This document shows, in pieces, positions 7,340 through 15,395 of a stretch of 33,574 nt of DNA. The notes below the pieces were generated by a model, which saw only the letters and a program-made list of their open reading frames with translations, was not told the origin of the DNA and did no database searches. The stretch lies in NCBI RefSeq assembly GCF_900114135.1, contig NZ_FORY01000026.1, positions 1-33,574 on the forward strand. The letters run 5' to 3'. The stretch is from Celeribacter halophilus. GTDB lineage: Bacteria; Pseudomonadota; Alphaproteobacteria; Rhodobacterales; Rhodobacteraceae. Position 1 is the stretch's first letter, and each line of letters starts with the position of its first letter. The translations under genes were made by a program, and so were the position numbers.

Positions 7340-8344
7340 CTATTGCGGATTTTCAGATAGAATTTCAGCGACTACTTCCGCGAGTTCATACCCTTCGCGC
7401 ACATAGACCACTCGGACACCATTGCGTTTGCATTTCGCAAGTTTTTTGCGATCTCGCTCTACATTCTTCCGGAAAGCCTCTTCCCCTCCAAAAAACTCTA
7501 CTGGCCGGTCGTGCTGTTCACCCTGATATTCAACGGCTACGCCTCGGTCAGGCATAAAAATATCAAGATGCTGCCGCCCAAGCCATTTGGGCCTGCCGTG
7601 CTGGATGACCGTTTCATCAGGAAAGGCATCCCGAACTTCGTAGTACAGCGCGGTTTCTGCTACCCAACCCTCGCCAACGCGGGGAATATCCCGTTCCTCT
7701 CTGAAGGTGTTTTCAGCCTCTCGCATCAATTCAACGCACAGCTTTTCCGCGCTTGGGGAAAGACTGAAACTGTAATCCGTTGGAGACTTGGCCAGCACAT
7801 AGCTGGCGTGCCCATTGAACAGTGGCATCCCATGCGGGTGAATGTGCGCATCCTTCGCCCATTCTATCAGGAGGTTCCGCGCGTTGCGTGCTTGGATCTG
7901 CTCAACCTGTGGTTCAAGAAATGCGACAACGTCCTCGATGTTGTCGCGTCCAAACTTTGTAAATTTCGGGCCAAAGAGAGTTGCAATATCCAAACCGGAA
8001 ACAACTTCGCCTAGCTTCAGCTTGAGACTCAAAATTCTGTCAGTCTGCATAGAGTTTCGACTTCCAAGCGGAGGCTGAGGCTTTGTTAGCAAAGCTTGCT
8101 CTAACTCCCCTAAACCTGTGAACACATCCCCAGCCCAAAACAGAAAGTAGAATTTCTTTTCATTGGGTGCCACTTTGGCCAGCTCCAATAGCTGTTCGGC
8201 CCCCTCTTCCCACATTTTGCGCTTCTGCTGGGTGCCAACGTCCACCAGATCATAGAAAGAGTTTTTGTCCTTAACTGTAGGCAGGGCTGAAATTATCTTA
8301 TTTGCCCTGCTAAACAGCTCATCAACTGTTGTTCTGCCTTCCAT
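7340..8344 (-). CDS. PD-(D/E)XK-like nuclease-domain protein, partner of the reverse transcriptase
   Basis: This 334-residue protein has a helical N-terminal region (about 1-200) of unknown function and a C-terminal restriction-endonuclease-like fold. Visible core residues are Glu230 in WVAETALYYEV, Asp261 in HLDIFMP and Glu272-Tyr-Gln274 in VAVEYQGEQHD. They are followed by RDRKKLAKCKRNGVRVVYV, the usual helix and strand after the active site, so the site is of the D...ExQ kind. The frame opens with TTG at 8347, but ATG at 8344 is the natural start. It lies 14 bases after the reverse transcriptase stop, so the two are almost certainly one transcript. It may cut DNA or RNA when infection is sensed; that is inference. 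No signal peptide or membrane segment is present. Confidence 0.75.
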   Translation of the reverse strand: MEGRTTVDELFSRANKIISALPTVKDKNSFYDLVDVGTQQKRKMWEEGAEQLLELAKVAPNEKKFYFLFWAGDVFTGLGELEQALLTKPQPPLGSRNSMQTDRILSLKLKLGEVVSGLDIATLFGPKFTKFGRDNIEDVVAFLEPQVEQIQARNARNLLIEWAKDAHIHPHGMPLFNGHASYVLAKSPTDYSFSLSPSAEKLCVELMREAENTFREERDIPRVGEGWVAETALYYEVRDAFPDETVIQHGRPKWLGRQHLDIFMPDRGVAVEYQGEQHDRPVEFFGGEEAFRKNVERDRKKLAKCKRNGVRVVYVREGYELAEVVAEILSENPQ

Positions 8345-8358
8345 CAATCACCGCGCAA

Positions 8359-9855
8359 TTAGTAAGCCCAAGCGTTCTTTGCGAACAGCTCTATTTCTTC
8401 CGGGGAAACAACTTCAGGCACAGCCTTGGGCTCTGAAACAATGATCTTTTTTACGTCCAATGCCTTTTTGAGGTCGTTGCTACTTATCCAGTCACTCTCC
8501 CACAGCGCGGCGCTGTGTCCGTTGACGATCTGACAAATATTCTCGGTGCTATCCAGCTCGAATCCTACCGCTTCGGGCTTGGTCACGCGCTGCAACCAGA
8601 TTTCAAGATACCCGTTGTAGGGTACGCGGCGCATCTTTTCCCGAACCCGCTCCCACAACCCCTCTTTATCTTCTTCCTTGGCAAGCGAAATTAGGTGGCT
8701 GAGGATACCCGCGATCGCTGGAAACGCCTGCGGCGACGTCACACCAAGATCGGTTGCAATAGCTATCTGAACTTCAAGATCATCGGGAACTTCTGTTTGC
8801 TTCACGATCTCATTGTGAAATTCAGTTACTAGCCGCCTAAGCGCTCCGCTGTTGGGGAAGCGCCGCCCAAACGAGTGCAACCTAAGAAGTTGCTTTTGAA
8901 TAGTTTTGGCGTTGTTTGTTCCTAAGTCTTGGAGTTCAATCCCGGCCAACTTGTCGGGTTTAATCGCCCCTTCCACCACATTGGGCGACACGACCGTTTT
9001 TGCAACGCCAAGCTTCATCCCGACAGATCGTAGCTTGTCACTAACGGACTTTAAGATTGCTTCAGCTCGCACATCACTGTTGGCGAAAATTCGGTAGTCA
9101 TCCCGGTATCTCAAAATTCGGAAGTCGGTCGGAGCCCCTAGTTCTTCCGTGAGCTGAGAATCTACCCAGCCAAGCACCAGCTCGGCAACAAAATCCATCA
9201 AAACTGAGCCTTGAGCGATCCCATTTGTCTGCCCATATCGACTCGACTGAATAAGGCCGTCGATTTGGTTTCCTAAGAGCTTTTTGTCACCCTTCTTCTT
9301 TTTAGCCTCTTCCAGACCGTGCAACGCCCAAGCGATACTGTGAGTGTAGAGCGATCCGTAACAGTCGGTAACATCTGTGTGGATTAGGTGGCTATAATCG
9401 AGCGAGTACTCAATGGATCGCTGCTCTACCGCATGCCACCAATTGCGAACTTGAGCGGCTTGGCCAGTCTCTTCGTCAATCGACATAACCGGCGACCCAC
9501 AACAAACAACTGCCCCGTTTTCAAAAGTGGCTAGCCTAGCTGTAATCTGTGCCCAGTTGCCGGGGGTACAGATCAAATCCACCAGCGCCACATAGATGGC
9601 CGGATGTATCAGTTCATAGGGACGCCACGAAAACCGTCCGTCTTTGTTGGCAGTAAAACTGTAGTTGACGTGGCTAAACTCGGCTGGCTTGTCGGCCTGA
9701 AAGTCAGAGAGCGTTTTCCCGGCCAGCACCGCGCTAACATCTGTAAGTATAGGCTCAAAGCTAATGTATTTGGGAAAGTCCCCGTTGAAATAGCTGCTTC
9801 CTTTTAGGAAGTGAGTGTGGGCTTCGTCGTAGCTGGCGTCTATCAATCGTTTCAT
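8359..9855 (-). CDS. Reverse transcriptase of the unknown-group/Abi (DRT-like) type, putative antiphage defence
   Basis: In 498-residue numbering the polymerase core shows Asp161 in TDVTDCYGSLYTHS (motif A), QTNGIAQGS at about 209-217 (motif B) and Tyr250-Arg-Asp-Asp253 in ILRYRDDYR (motif C, both catalytic aspartates present). The palm is followed by about 220 residues of helical C-terminal extension, as in UG/Abi reverse transcriptases, with no maturase or endonuclease domain of group II introns. The YTHSIAWALHG block is typical of DRT enzymes. The frame opens at TTG 9870, but ATG 9855 has GAGAG just upstream and is preferred. The downstream nuclease gene recalls two-gene DRT systems, possibly type 8 (UG7); subtype not proven. 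The gene is AT-richer than its neighbours, which suggests transfer. Confidence 0.85.
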   Translation of the reverse strand: MKRLIDASYDEAHTHFLKGSSYFNGDFPKYISFEPILTDVSAVLAGKTLSDFQADKPAEFSHVNYSFTANKDGRFSWRPYELIHPAIYVALVDLICTPGNWAQITARLATFENGAVVCCGSPVMSIDEETGQAAQVRNWWHAVEQRSIEYSLDYSHLIHTDVTDCYGSLYTHSIAWALHGLEEAKKKKGDKKLLGNQIDGLIQSSRYGQTNGIAQGSVLMDFVAELVLGWVDSQLTEELGAPTDFRILRYRDDYRIFANSDVRAEAILKSVSDKLRSVGMKLGVAKTVVSPNVVEGAIKPDKLAGIELQDLGTNNAKTIQKQLLRLHSFGRRFPNSGALRRLVTEFHNEIVKQTEVPDDLEVQIAIATDLGVTSPQAFPAIAGILSHLISLAKEEDKEGLWERVREKMRRVPYNGYLEIWLQRVTKPEAVGFELDSTENICQIVNGHSAALWESDWISSNDLKKALDVKKIIVSEPKAVPEVVSPEEIELFAKNAWAY

Positions 9856-9942
9856 ATCTACTCTCGCCAAATAAGAGGTTTCAAATCGGATTCAGGGCAC
9901 AGTATTCAAGACAAAAACAGGATCACAAGTACAAGAAAATCC

Positions 9943-9956
9943 CTGACCCACATCAA
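9943..9956. promoter_or_regulatory. Possible Fnr/Crp-type binding site upstream of the reverse transcriptase
   Basis: CTGACCCACATCAA differs by one base from the FnrL-like pattern TTGAC-N4-ATCAA common in Rhodobacterales. It lies 88 to 101 bases before the preferred RT start. One such match can occur by chance, and the target gene is uncertain. Confidence 0.25.
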
Positions 9957-9969
9957 TTTTTGCTCCTAT

Positions 9970-10001
9970 GCTGTCATAATTTCAGACTATGAATTGTCAG
10001 C
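9970..10001 (-). other. Inverted repeat in the leader of the reverse transcriptase unit
   Basis: Read on the minus strand, GCTG and TCATA pair with TATGA and CAGC around a 9-base loop, with a 5-base bulge on one side. It lies about 115 bases upstream of the RT start, where some DRT systems carry a template RNA. Nothing more can be said from sequence alone. Confidence 0.25.
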
Positions 10002-10533
10002 CTGCATTCTCTGCCGCCTGTGACGCCCCCCCAAAGTCTGCTTTGCTTTTAGATTTATTGGCCGTGACAAGCGCAGCGAATGACCGGTTCCCGCCGACGG
10101 CGTCGAACGGCGCGTCCGACGGAGGCACAATCTCAAAAAGGGGTTTGAGGCTGCATGTAGCAAAGGTGCCCTTCCAGTCCATGCTATCCGGCCGTCTGCA
10201 GAGGTAATCCATGCCTTGCCTCGCGTCTGGATTAACTCAACCACCGGAAACCGTAGCGTGAGAATATCCAAGGACAAAAGCTCCTCAATATAGCTTCTTA
10301 AAATGGATGACAGGTTAGGGGCGGTCTATCCAATGGTGACAAAGGCTGGGGCCGGCAAAACTTCCCAGCAGATGATCAGTCCTGATACTCATATTGAAGA
10401 TGTTTTCACTGGAAATGCAGTGTTTCACCATAAATTGCGCACATCAGACACAACGCCACAACATATAGATTTAACGTCGTCTTCGCAGGATTTTCACCCC
10501 GATTCCGAGACAACTTTAACCCGATTTACAGCC
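10002..10533. other. Stretch of about 530 bases with no convincing gene
   Basis: The region between the RT unit and the NDUFS4-like gene carries only short overlapping open frames without ribosome binding sites or recognisable motifs. The half near 10020-10260 is GC-rich and the half near 10300-10530 AT-richer, so the two parts may have different origins. A long plus-strand frame starting at 10303 covers the real minus-strand gene and is rejected. Confidence 0.5.
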
Positions 10534-10845
10534 TCAATGCGTCCAGGGCATCCGCCGGTTGGTGGAGAAATTCTCGCCATAGCCTGCGGGGCGGATGTTG
10601 TGGCTGCGTTTGTGGGGCTCTTGCACGACATAATCGATCCCGTGCTCTTCGGCATAGGCGATGGCATGTTCCTTGCTGTCGAATTTCAGCCGCACCTGCG
10701 TCTGGGTGTCTTTGGACGAGGTCCAGCCCATCAGCGGGTCGATGTCGCGGTTGGAGGCAGGGGCGAAATCGAGCAACCAGTGTTTGGTTTTGCCTTGGCC
10801 GGACTGCATCGCGTTGCGGGCGGGTTGATAGATACGAGCGCGCAT
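10534..10845 (-). CDS. NDUFS4-like accessory subunit of respiratory complex I
   Basis: This 103-residue protein matches the ETC complex I NDUFS4-type family found in alphaproteobacteria and mitochondria. Typical blocks are [54 protein letters not shown] and the basic C-terminal [15 protein letters not shown]. It stabilises the peripheral arm of NADH:quinone oxidoreductase on the cytoplasmic side. The start at 10845 has a strong AAGGAG eight bases upstream; the longer open frame to 10920 lacks conservation. The gene stands alone on the minus strand. Confidence 0.93.
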   Translation of the reverse strand: MRARIYQPARNAMQSGQGKTKHWLLDFAPASNRDIDPLMGWTSSKDTQTQVRLKFDSKEHAIAYAEEHGIDYVVQEPHKRSHNIRPAGYGENFSTNRRMPWTH

Positions 10846-10934
10846 CAGGAGACTCCTTTGTTCCTTGCCCCGCTTATCCCTGTTTCCGCAGACCGTTTCA
10901 AGCCTTTCGCACAGGGTCATGCCCAGCGCCCGAC

Positions 10935-10958
10935 AAAAAAGACCCCGCCGAAGCGGGG
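10935..10958 (-). terminator. Rho-independent terminator, minus strand
   Basis: On the minus strand CCCCGC-TTCG-GCGGGG makes a 6-bp stem with a stable UUCG tetraloop, followed by TCTTTTTT. It lies about 90 bases upstream of the NDUFS4-like gene. No minus-strand gene ending here was found, so it may guard the gene from antisense or unseen small-RNA transcription. Confidence 0.75.
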
Positions 10959-11244
10959 CATATCAGGATGGCACAGGGAGATCAGGGGACTGTCCGACCG
11001 GATGCTAGGGGAGTGAGGGGGGACTTGGTGCACATCCGACCGGAACAGTTTCGTTTGCTGCTTGTAGGATCAGACTAGGCGCGAAAGGTTGTATGACGCA
11101 AGAATTAAATACCGTTAAAGTTGTATTATTCGATTCCTCCATCTTCTTGGGGCTGAAAATCCCGCATCTTCCTGTCACACTCCTGCATCTTGACGCCCCT
11201 ACCCCGCGCAATCGCATTTCGACGCGGTCCGAGGCTTGAAAGGC

Positions 11245-11259
11245 GAACAAAAAGGGATC
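11245..11259. promoter_or_regulatory. Possible LexA (SOS) box before uvrB
   Basis: GAAC-AAAAAGG-GATC is one base from the alphaproteobacterial SOS pattern GAAC-N7-GAAC and lies 51 bases before the uvrB start. uvrB belongs to the SOS regulon in many bacteria. The mismatch falls in a core base, so the call is weak. Confidence 0.3.
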
Positions 11260-11309
11260 ATTTGTTAAGGCACCCCTGCCCGCCGCCTGCGACAGCCCGA
11301 GGAGCGCCT

Positions 11310-13490
11310 ATGGACCCGCTGAAGATGACCGACCCGCCCAAAGAGGCCAAAAGACGCCCGAAACTCGAAGGCGGCAAACGCTTTGTCATGCACAGCACCT
11401 TCGAACCCGCAGGGGATCAGCCGGTCGCGATCAGGGAATTGTCGGAAGCCATCGAAGCCGGAGAGCGCAATCAGGTGCTCTTGGGGGCCACCGGCACGGG
11501 CAAGACCTTTACAATGGCCAAGGTGATCGAACAGACCCAGCGTCCGGCGATCATCCTCGCGCCGAACAAAACGCTGGCCGCCCAGCTTTACGGCGAGTTC
11601 AAGGGCTTCTTCCCCGAAAATGCCGTGGAGTATTTCGTCTCCTACTATGACTACTACCAGCCCGAAGCCTATGTTGCGCGGTCGGACACGTTTATCGAGA
11701 AAGAAAGCCAGATCAACGAACAGATCGACCGGATGCGCCACGCGGCCACACGCTCGCTTCTGGAACGCGACGATGTGATCATCGTGGCCTCGGTGTCCTG
11801 TATCTACGGCCTCGGCTCGCCGGAACTCTACATGGCAATGACGATTGATCTGATGATGGGGCAGGAATACGACCAGCGCCAGCTCATGAGCGATCTCGTC
11901 GAGTTGCAATACCGGCGCAATGACACGGCCTTTGATCGCGGCTCGTTTCGGGTGCGCGGTGACAGTGTGGAAATCTGGCCCGCCCACATGGAGGACCGCG
12001 CGTGGAAACTCTCGTTCTTTGGCGAGGAGCTTGAGAGCATCACCGAGTTCGACCCGCTCACCGGCAAGAAAACCGACACGCTGGAACATGTGCGCGTCTA
12101 CGCCAACTCGCACTATGTCACGCCGAAACCGACGATCAAACAGGCGATCAACGGCATCAAGGCGGAGTTGAAACAACAGCTCACACGGTTCACCGATGAG
12201 GGCAAACTGCTCGAAGCGCAACGGCTGGAGCAGCGCACGAATTTCGATCTTGAGATGCTGGAGGCTTCGGGCTTTTGCAACGGGATCGAAAACTATTCGC
12301 GCTATCTCACGGGCCGCGCTCCGGGCGAACCGCCGCCCACGCTGTTTGAGTTCATCCCCGACAACGCCATCGTCTTTGCCGACGAATCCCACGTCTCCGT
12401 GCCGCAGATCGGCGGCATGTATCGGGGCGACTTCCGACGCAAATCGACTCTGGCAGAGCATGGCTTCCGCCTGCCCTCCTGTATGGACAACCGTCCGCTC
12501 AAATTCGAGGAATGGGACGCGATGCGCCCGCAATCCGTCTTTGTCTCCGCCACGCCGAAAGACTGGGAACTGGAACAATCCGGCGGGGTCTTTGTCGAAC
12601 AGATCATCCGGCCCACGGGGCTTTTGGACCCTGTGGTGGAAATCCGTCCGGTGGGCACGCAGGTGGACGACCTGCTCGACGAGGCCAAACGCATGGCCGA
12701 ACTGGGCCGCCGCATCCTCGTCACCACGCTGACCAAACGCATGGCCGAAGACCTGACCGAATATCTCCACGAACAGGGCGTCCGGGTGCGCTATATGCAT
12801 TCGGACATCGACACGATCGAACGGATCGAGATCCTGCGCGACCTGCGCCTCGGGGCCTTTGACGTGCTGATCGGGATCAACCTCTTGCGCGAGGGGCTCG
12901 ACATCCCCGAATGCGGGCTGGTCGCGATTCTGGACGCCGACAAAGAGGGCTTCCTGCGCTCGGAAACCTCGCTGATCCAGACCATCGGTCGGGCGGCACG
13001 GAATGCGGACGGGCGGGTGATCCTCTATGCCGACAAGATCACCGGCTCCATGCAGCGCGCGATGGACGAAACCAACCGCCGCCGCGCCAAACAGATGGCC
13101 TATAACGAGGAACACGGCATCACGCCGCAGACCGTCAAGAAGAACGTCGACGACATTCTGGCCGGTCTGTATCAGGGCGACGTGGACATGAACCGCGTCA
13201 CCGCCACCATCGACACTCCGGCGGCGGGACAGAACCTGCAAGCCGTGCTGGAAGGCCTGAAAACCGACATGCGCGTGGCCGCCGAAAATCTGGAATTCGA
13301 AGAAGCCGCACGGCTGCGCGACGAAATCAAACGTCTGGAAACCGTGGACCTCGTCCTGCACGAAGACCCGCTCGCGCGGCAATCGGCCGTGCAAGAAGCC
13401 GTGGCCGATGCCAAGGAAAAAAGCGGCCGCTCAACCGCAGGCCGCGCAGGGATGCGGGGAGGCAAGGCTGGGAGGGGGAAGAAGAGGTGA
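11310..13490 (+). CDS. uvrB: UvrABC excinuclease subunit B
   Basis: UvrB verifies DNA damage delivered by UvrA and recruits UvrC for incision in nucleotide excision repair. The 726-residue protein carries Walker A GATGTGKT (59-66), the damage-probing beta-hairpin with [10 protein letters not shown] (112-121), the helicase DESH box (358-361), the [11 protein letters not shown] and QTIGRAARN helicase motifs, and a C-terminal UVR motif (about 641-677, [14 protein letters not shown]) that binds UvrC. A basic Gly/Arg/Lys tail follows. It is about 50 residues longer than the E. coli protein, mainly at the two ends. The ATG at 11310 follows CGAGGAG; the open frame to 11190 has low-complexity Arg/Pro sequence and is unlikely to be translated. 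Confidence 0.97.
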   Translation: MDPLKMTDPPKEAKRRPKLEGGKRFVMHSTFEPAGDQPVAIRELSEAIEAGERNQVLLGATGTGKTFTMAKVIEQTQRPAIILAPNKTLAAQLYGEFKGFFPENAVEYFVSYYDYYQPEAYVARSDTFIEKESQINEQIDRMRHAATRSLLERDDVIIVASVSCIYGLGSPELYMAMTIDLMMGQEYDQRQLMSDLVELQYRRNDTAFDRGSFRVRGDSVEIWPAHMEDRAWKLSFFGEELESITEFDPLTGKKTDTLEHVRVYANSHYVTPKPTIKQAINGIKAELKQQLTRFTDEGKLLEAQRLEQRTNFDLEMLEASGFCNGIENYSRYLTGRAPGEPPPTLFEFIPDNAIVFADESHVSVPQIGGMYRGDFRRKSTLAEHGFRLPSCMDNRPLKFEEWDAMRPQSVFVSATPKDWELEQSGGVFVEQIIRPTGLLDPVVEIRPVGTQVDDLLDEAKRMAELGRRILVTTLTKRMAEDLTEYLHEQGVRVRYMHSDIDTIERIEILRDLRLGAFDVLIGINLLREGLDIPECGLVAILDADKEGFLRSETSLIQTIGRAARNADGRVILYADKITGSMQRAMDETNRRRAKQMAYNEEHGITPQTVKKNVDDILAGLYQGDVDMNRVTATIDTPAAGQNLQAVLEGLKTDMRVAAENLEFEEAARLRDEIKRLETVDLVLHEDPLARQSAVQEAVADAKEKSGRSTAGRAGMRGGKAGRGKKR

Positions 13491-13549
13491 GGACGGTGCC
13501 AGAGCCTCACCCCTAAAGCGGGAAGGTGCCCCCTCTCCGCTTCACACAT

Positions 13550-14083
13550 TCAACCCAGTGCAGGCAAACCTTTCAAATGCACCCGCCCGCGCGACCAATG
13601 TCCGCGCACAAGAAGGTCTTGCTGGCGCAGGATTTCGAAGTCATCCTCCCAGTCTCGATAGCGATCATTCGTGATAATCCGGATATTATCGAATTTTGCC
13701 ATTTGAAGAATAAGCGGATCGGCAGGCGTCCCGCGCGGGGACACCAGAACCTGTTTAGCCGACAGTCCGAGTTCATTCGCCAACCGGCCCGGCCCCATAT
13801 ATTTATCCGACACCAGATATCCCACATTGGCATCAAACCAGACAACCGGCACATACCCCTTCGTGATGGCCTCATCGACAGCCAGCCGAACCGTTTTCAG
13901 CTTCGGGGTTCTATTGTGCCAATACATAACGTTTGACCCATCAAGAATGACAAAAGTCGTCCGCTTCCGAAACAGGCGCTTGAGCGCGACAACAACCAGA
14001 ATGACAACAGCGACACCGGCCAAATACGGCCAGTAAGGGAGCGCGACCTGAACCCAGGGTTCTCCCGTAATCTCTTCAAACAC
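13550..14083 (-). CDS. Membrane-anchored NYN (Zc3h12a-like) ribonuclease-domain protein
   Basis: This 177-residue protein has one N-terminal membrane segment (about 18-36) then a cytoplasmic PIN-like NYN domain. Acidic and polar residues expected for the metal site are visible: Asp48 and Asn51 in VILDGSNVMYW, Asp84 in VVWFDAN, Asp122 in PADPLIL, Asn139-Asp140 in IITNDRYRDW and Asp144. Relatives degrade or process RNA, but the substrate of this one is unknown. It is convergent with uvrB, ending 59 bases after its stop. Confidence 0.8.
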   Translation of the reverse strand: MFEEITGEPWVQVALPYWPYLAGVAVVILVVVALKRLFRKRTTFVILDGSNVMYWHNRTPKLKTVRLAVDEAITKGYVPVVWFDANVGYLVSDKYMGPGRLANELGLSAKQVLVSPRGTPADPLILQMAKFDNIRIITNDRYRDWEDDFEILRQQDLLVRGHWSRGRVHLKGLPALG

Positions 14084-14187
14084 TTGGAAATACTCTCCGA
14101 CGCAACATCAATATCCGCACCATAGGGGAACTAAAGCCGGTGGGACAAGTCTCTCCGCTTCAAACACTCCAATTCAGACCTTGGCTC

Positions 14188-14219
14188 AAAAAAGAATGCC
14201 CAAATCACTGATTTGGGCA
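14188..14219 (-). terminator. Rho-independent terminator of the ABM-domain gene
   Basis: On the minus strand TGCCCAAAT and ATTTGGGCA form a perfect 9-bp stem with a 5-base loop, followed by TTC and a run of six T. It lies about 90 bases beyond the stop of the ABM-domain gene. A second GC-rich hairpin (CCCTCCCC/GGGGAGGG, about 14229-14248) lies between them. Confidence 0.8.
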
Positions 14220-14310
14220 CGCGCCTGACCCTCCCCCCAGGGGAGGGCGCGTTTCACGCCCCCACCCCTAGGGTCATGCGCGACATCACGCAACGAATTC
14301 ACCTCTGCCT

Positions 14311-14628
14311 TCAATACACACCCTCCACGTCATACATCACCGGCTCGAAGGATTTGCACATGCCGTTGATGACGCGGTTGCGTTTGCGCATTTCTTCGGT
14401 GCGCAGCATGGCCTGAAAATCCTCGCGCTTTTGCCATTGCGAATAGTTGGCAATCCGTGTCTGGGCGTCGTTGATATGCAGCGCCGCCGAGATAAACCCC
14501 GGCTGTTTCGAGATCACCTCCGCATAGGCCGACTGCAACGCCTCCATGAGGTCATGCGCCGAGCCGGGTGTGGTCTCGAATGTGGTCAAAACGGTTTGAC
14601 ATGGCTGGCCGATTTTAATGACTGGCAT
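14311..14628 (-). CDS. Antibiotic biosynthesis monooxygenase (ABM)-domain protein
   Basis: The 105-residue protein is a single ferredoxin-like ABM domain. The FETTPGSAHDLMEALQSAYAEVISKQPGFISAALH segment (shortened in families to FxxxPGxxxxL...QPGF) and ANYSQWQKREDFQAML are the family marks. Such domains act in small cofactor-free oxygenases, haem-degrading enzymes or quinol metabolism, so no substrate can be named. The start at 14628 has GGAGG seven bases upstream; the longer open frame to 14754 is not supported. Confidence 0.82.
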   Translation of the reverse strand: MPVIKIGQPCQTVLTTFETTPGSAHDLMEALQSAYAEVISKQPGFISAALHINDAQTRIANYSQWQKREDFQAMLRTEEMRKRNRVINGMCKSFEPVMYDVEGVY

Positions 14629-14819
14629 GGTTTCCTCCCAAAATCCTGCTTTCCCCTCTATCACTCCGCCCTGAAAAACGGCGCAGACAGGGGATGTCGC
14701 GAGCATAGCATGGATCACGCGCAACGCGAAAAGGTTGGGGCGGGTCTGTTTCAAAACGCCACGCCAATCCTTATCGTTTTACTCTGGAAATAAGAAACGC
14801 GACGCAGTAACCTGCCACC

Positions 14820-15320
14820 ATGAGCAAAGACAACATCTCCCCCATCCGCCCGACCGACGATGACGCAAGGCATTTGGCCCGCAACCTGATTGAGGAGGCG
14901 CGGATCGCGGCTTTGGCTGTGGTGGACCCTGACAGCGGCGCACCGATGGTGACGCGCATCAGCTTTGGTCTCGGCGCGCAAGGAGCATGGCTGACGCTGG
15001 TCTCCGACCTTGCGGCCCATACCCGTGGTCTGTGCGAAAACACGCGGGTCGGGCTGCTTCTGGGCGAAGCGCCTGCGAAGGGCGACCCGCTGGCCTTTCC
15101 GCGCCTGTCGGTGCAGGCGGAACCCTGTTTCGTGGCCCGCGACAGCGCCCTGCACCAAGCCCATCGGGACGCATGGCTCGCCCATCACCCGAAATCTGCG
15201 CTCTATGTCGATTTTCCGGATTTTTCCTTTGTGTCCCTGACGCCGGTCGGGGCCGATCTCAACGGCGGCTTCGGCAAAGCCTATCGCCTGTCTGCGGATG
15301 ATCTGCACGGGCAAAGCTGA
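14820..15320 (+). CDS. HugZ/pyridoxamine 5'-phosphate oxidase-like FMN-binding protein
   Basis: This 166-residue protein has the split-barrel pattern of the family: RIAALAVVDPDSGAPMVTRISFGLG near the N-terminus, then LTLVSDLAAHTRGLCENTRVGLLL, and HHPKSALYVDFPDFSFVSLTPVGADLNGGFGKAYRL at the C-terminus. That last block is typical of HugZ-type haem-utilisation proteins. They bind FMN or haem; the exact reaction here is unknown. The protein is divergent from the ABM-domain gene, and both families occur in haem metabolism, so a shared haem-related role is possible but unproved. Confidence 0.82.
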   Translation: MSKDNISPIRPTDDDARHLARNLIEEARIAALAVVDPDSGAPMVTRISFGLGAQGAWLTLVSDLAAHTRGLCENTRVGLLLGEAPAKGDPLAFPRLSVQAEPCFVARDSALHQAHRDAWLAHHPKSALYVDFPDFSFVSLTPVGADLNGGFGKAYRLSADDLHGQS

Positions 15321-15350
15321 AAAACCGGACAGCCTTCGCCATCCGGTTTC
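15320..15350. terminator. Bidirectional hairpin terminator between convergent genes
   Basis: AAACCGGA and TCCGGTTT form an 8-bp stem around a 12-base loop right after the HugZ-like stop codon. On the minus strand the stem is followed by TT, extending a run of five T, and it lies 46 bases past the beta-helix gene. It may end both transcripts. Confidence 0.55.
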
Positions 15351-15395
15351 TCCCAGTCCATCACAATCCCAGCGCACCGATCAGATCGGGCGGCC

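Noticed and set aside
10303-11016. 237-codon plus-strand frame
   Set aside because: It overlaps the whole NDUFS4-like gene on the other strand and has no recognisable motif or upstream ribosome binding site.
11127-11139. T-loop-like TTCGATTCCT that might mark a tRNA
   Set aside because: No acceptor, D or anticodon stem can be drawn around it on either strand.
11265-13394. 709-codon open frame on the minus strand opposite uvrB
   Set aside because: It is the antisense shadow of a high-GC gene; its translation is rich in His, Arg and Val without motifs, while uvrB is unmistakable.
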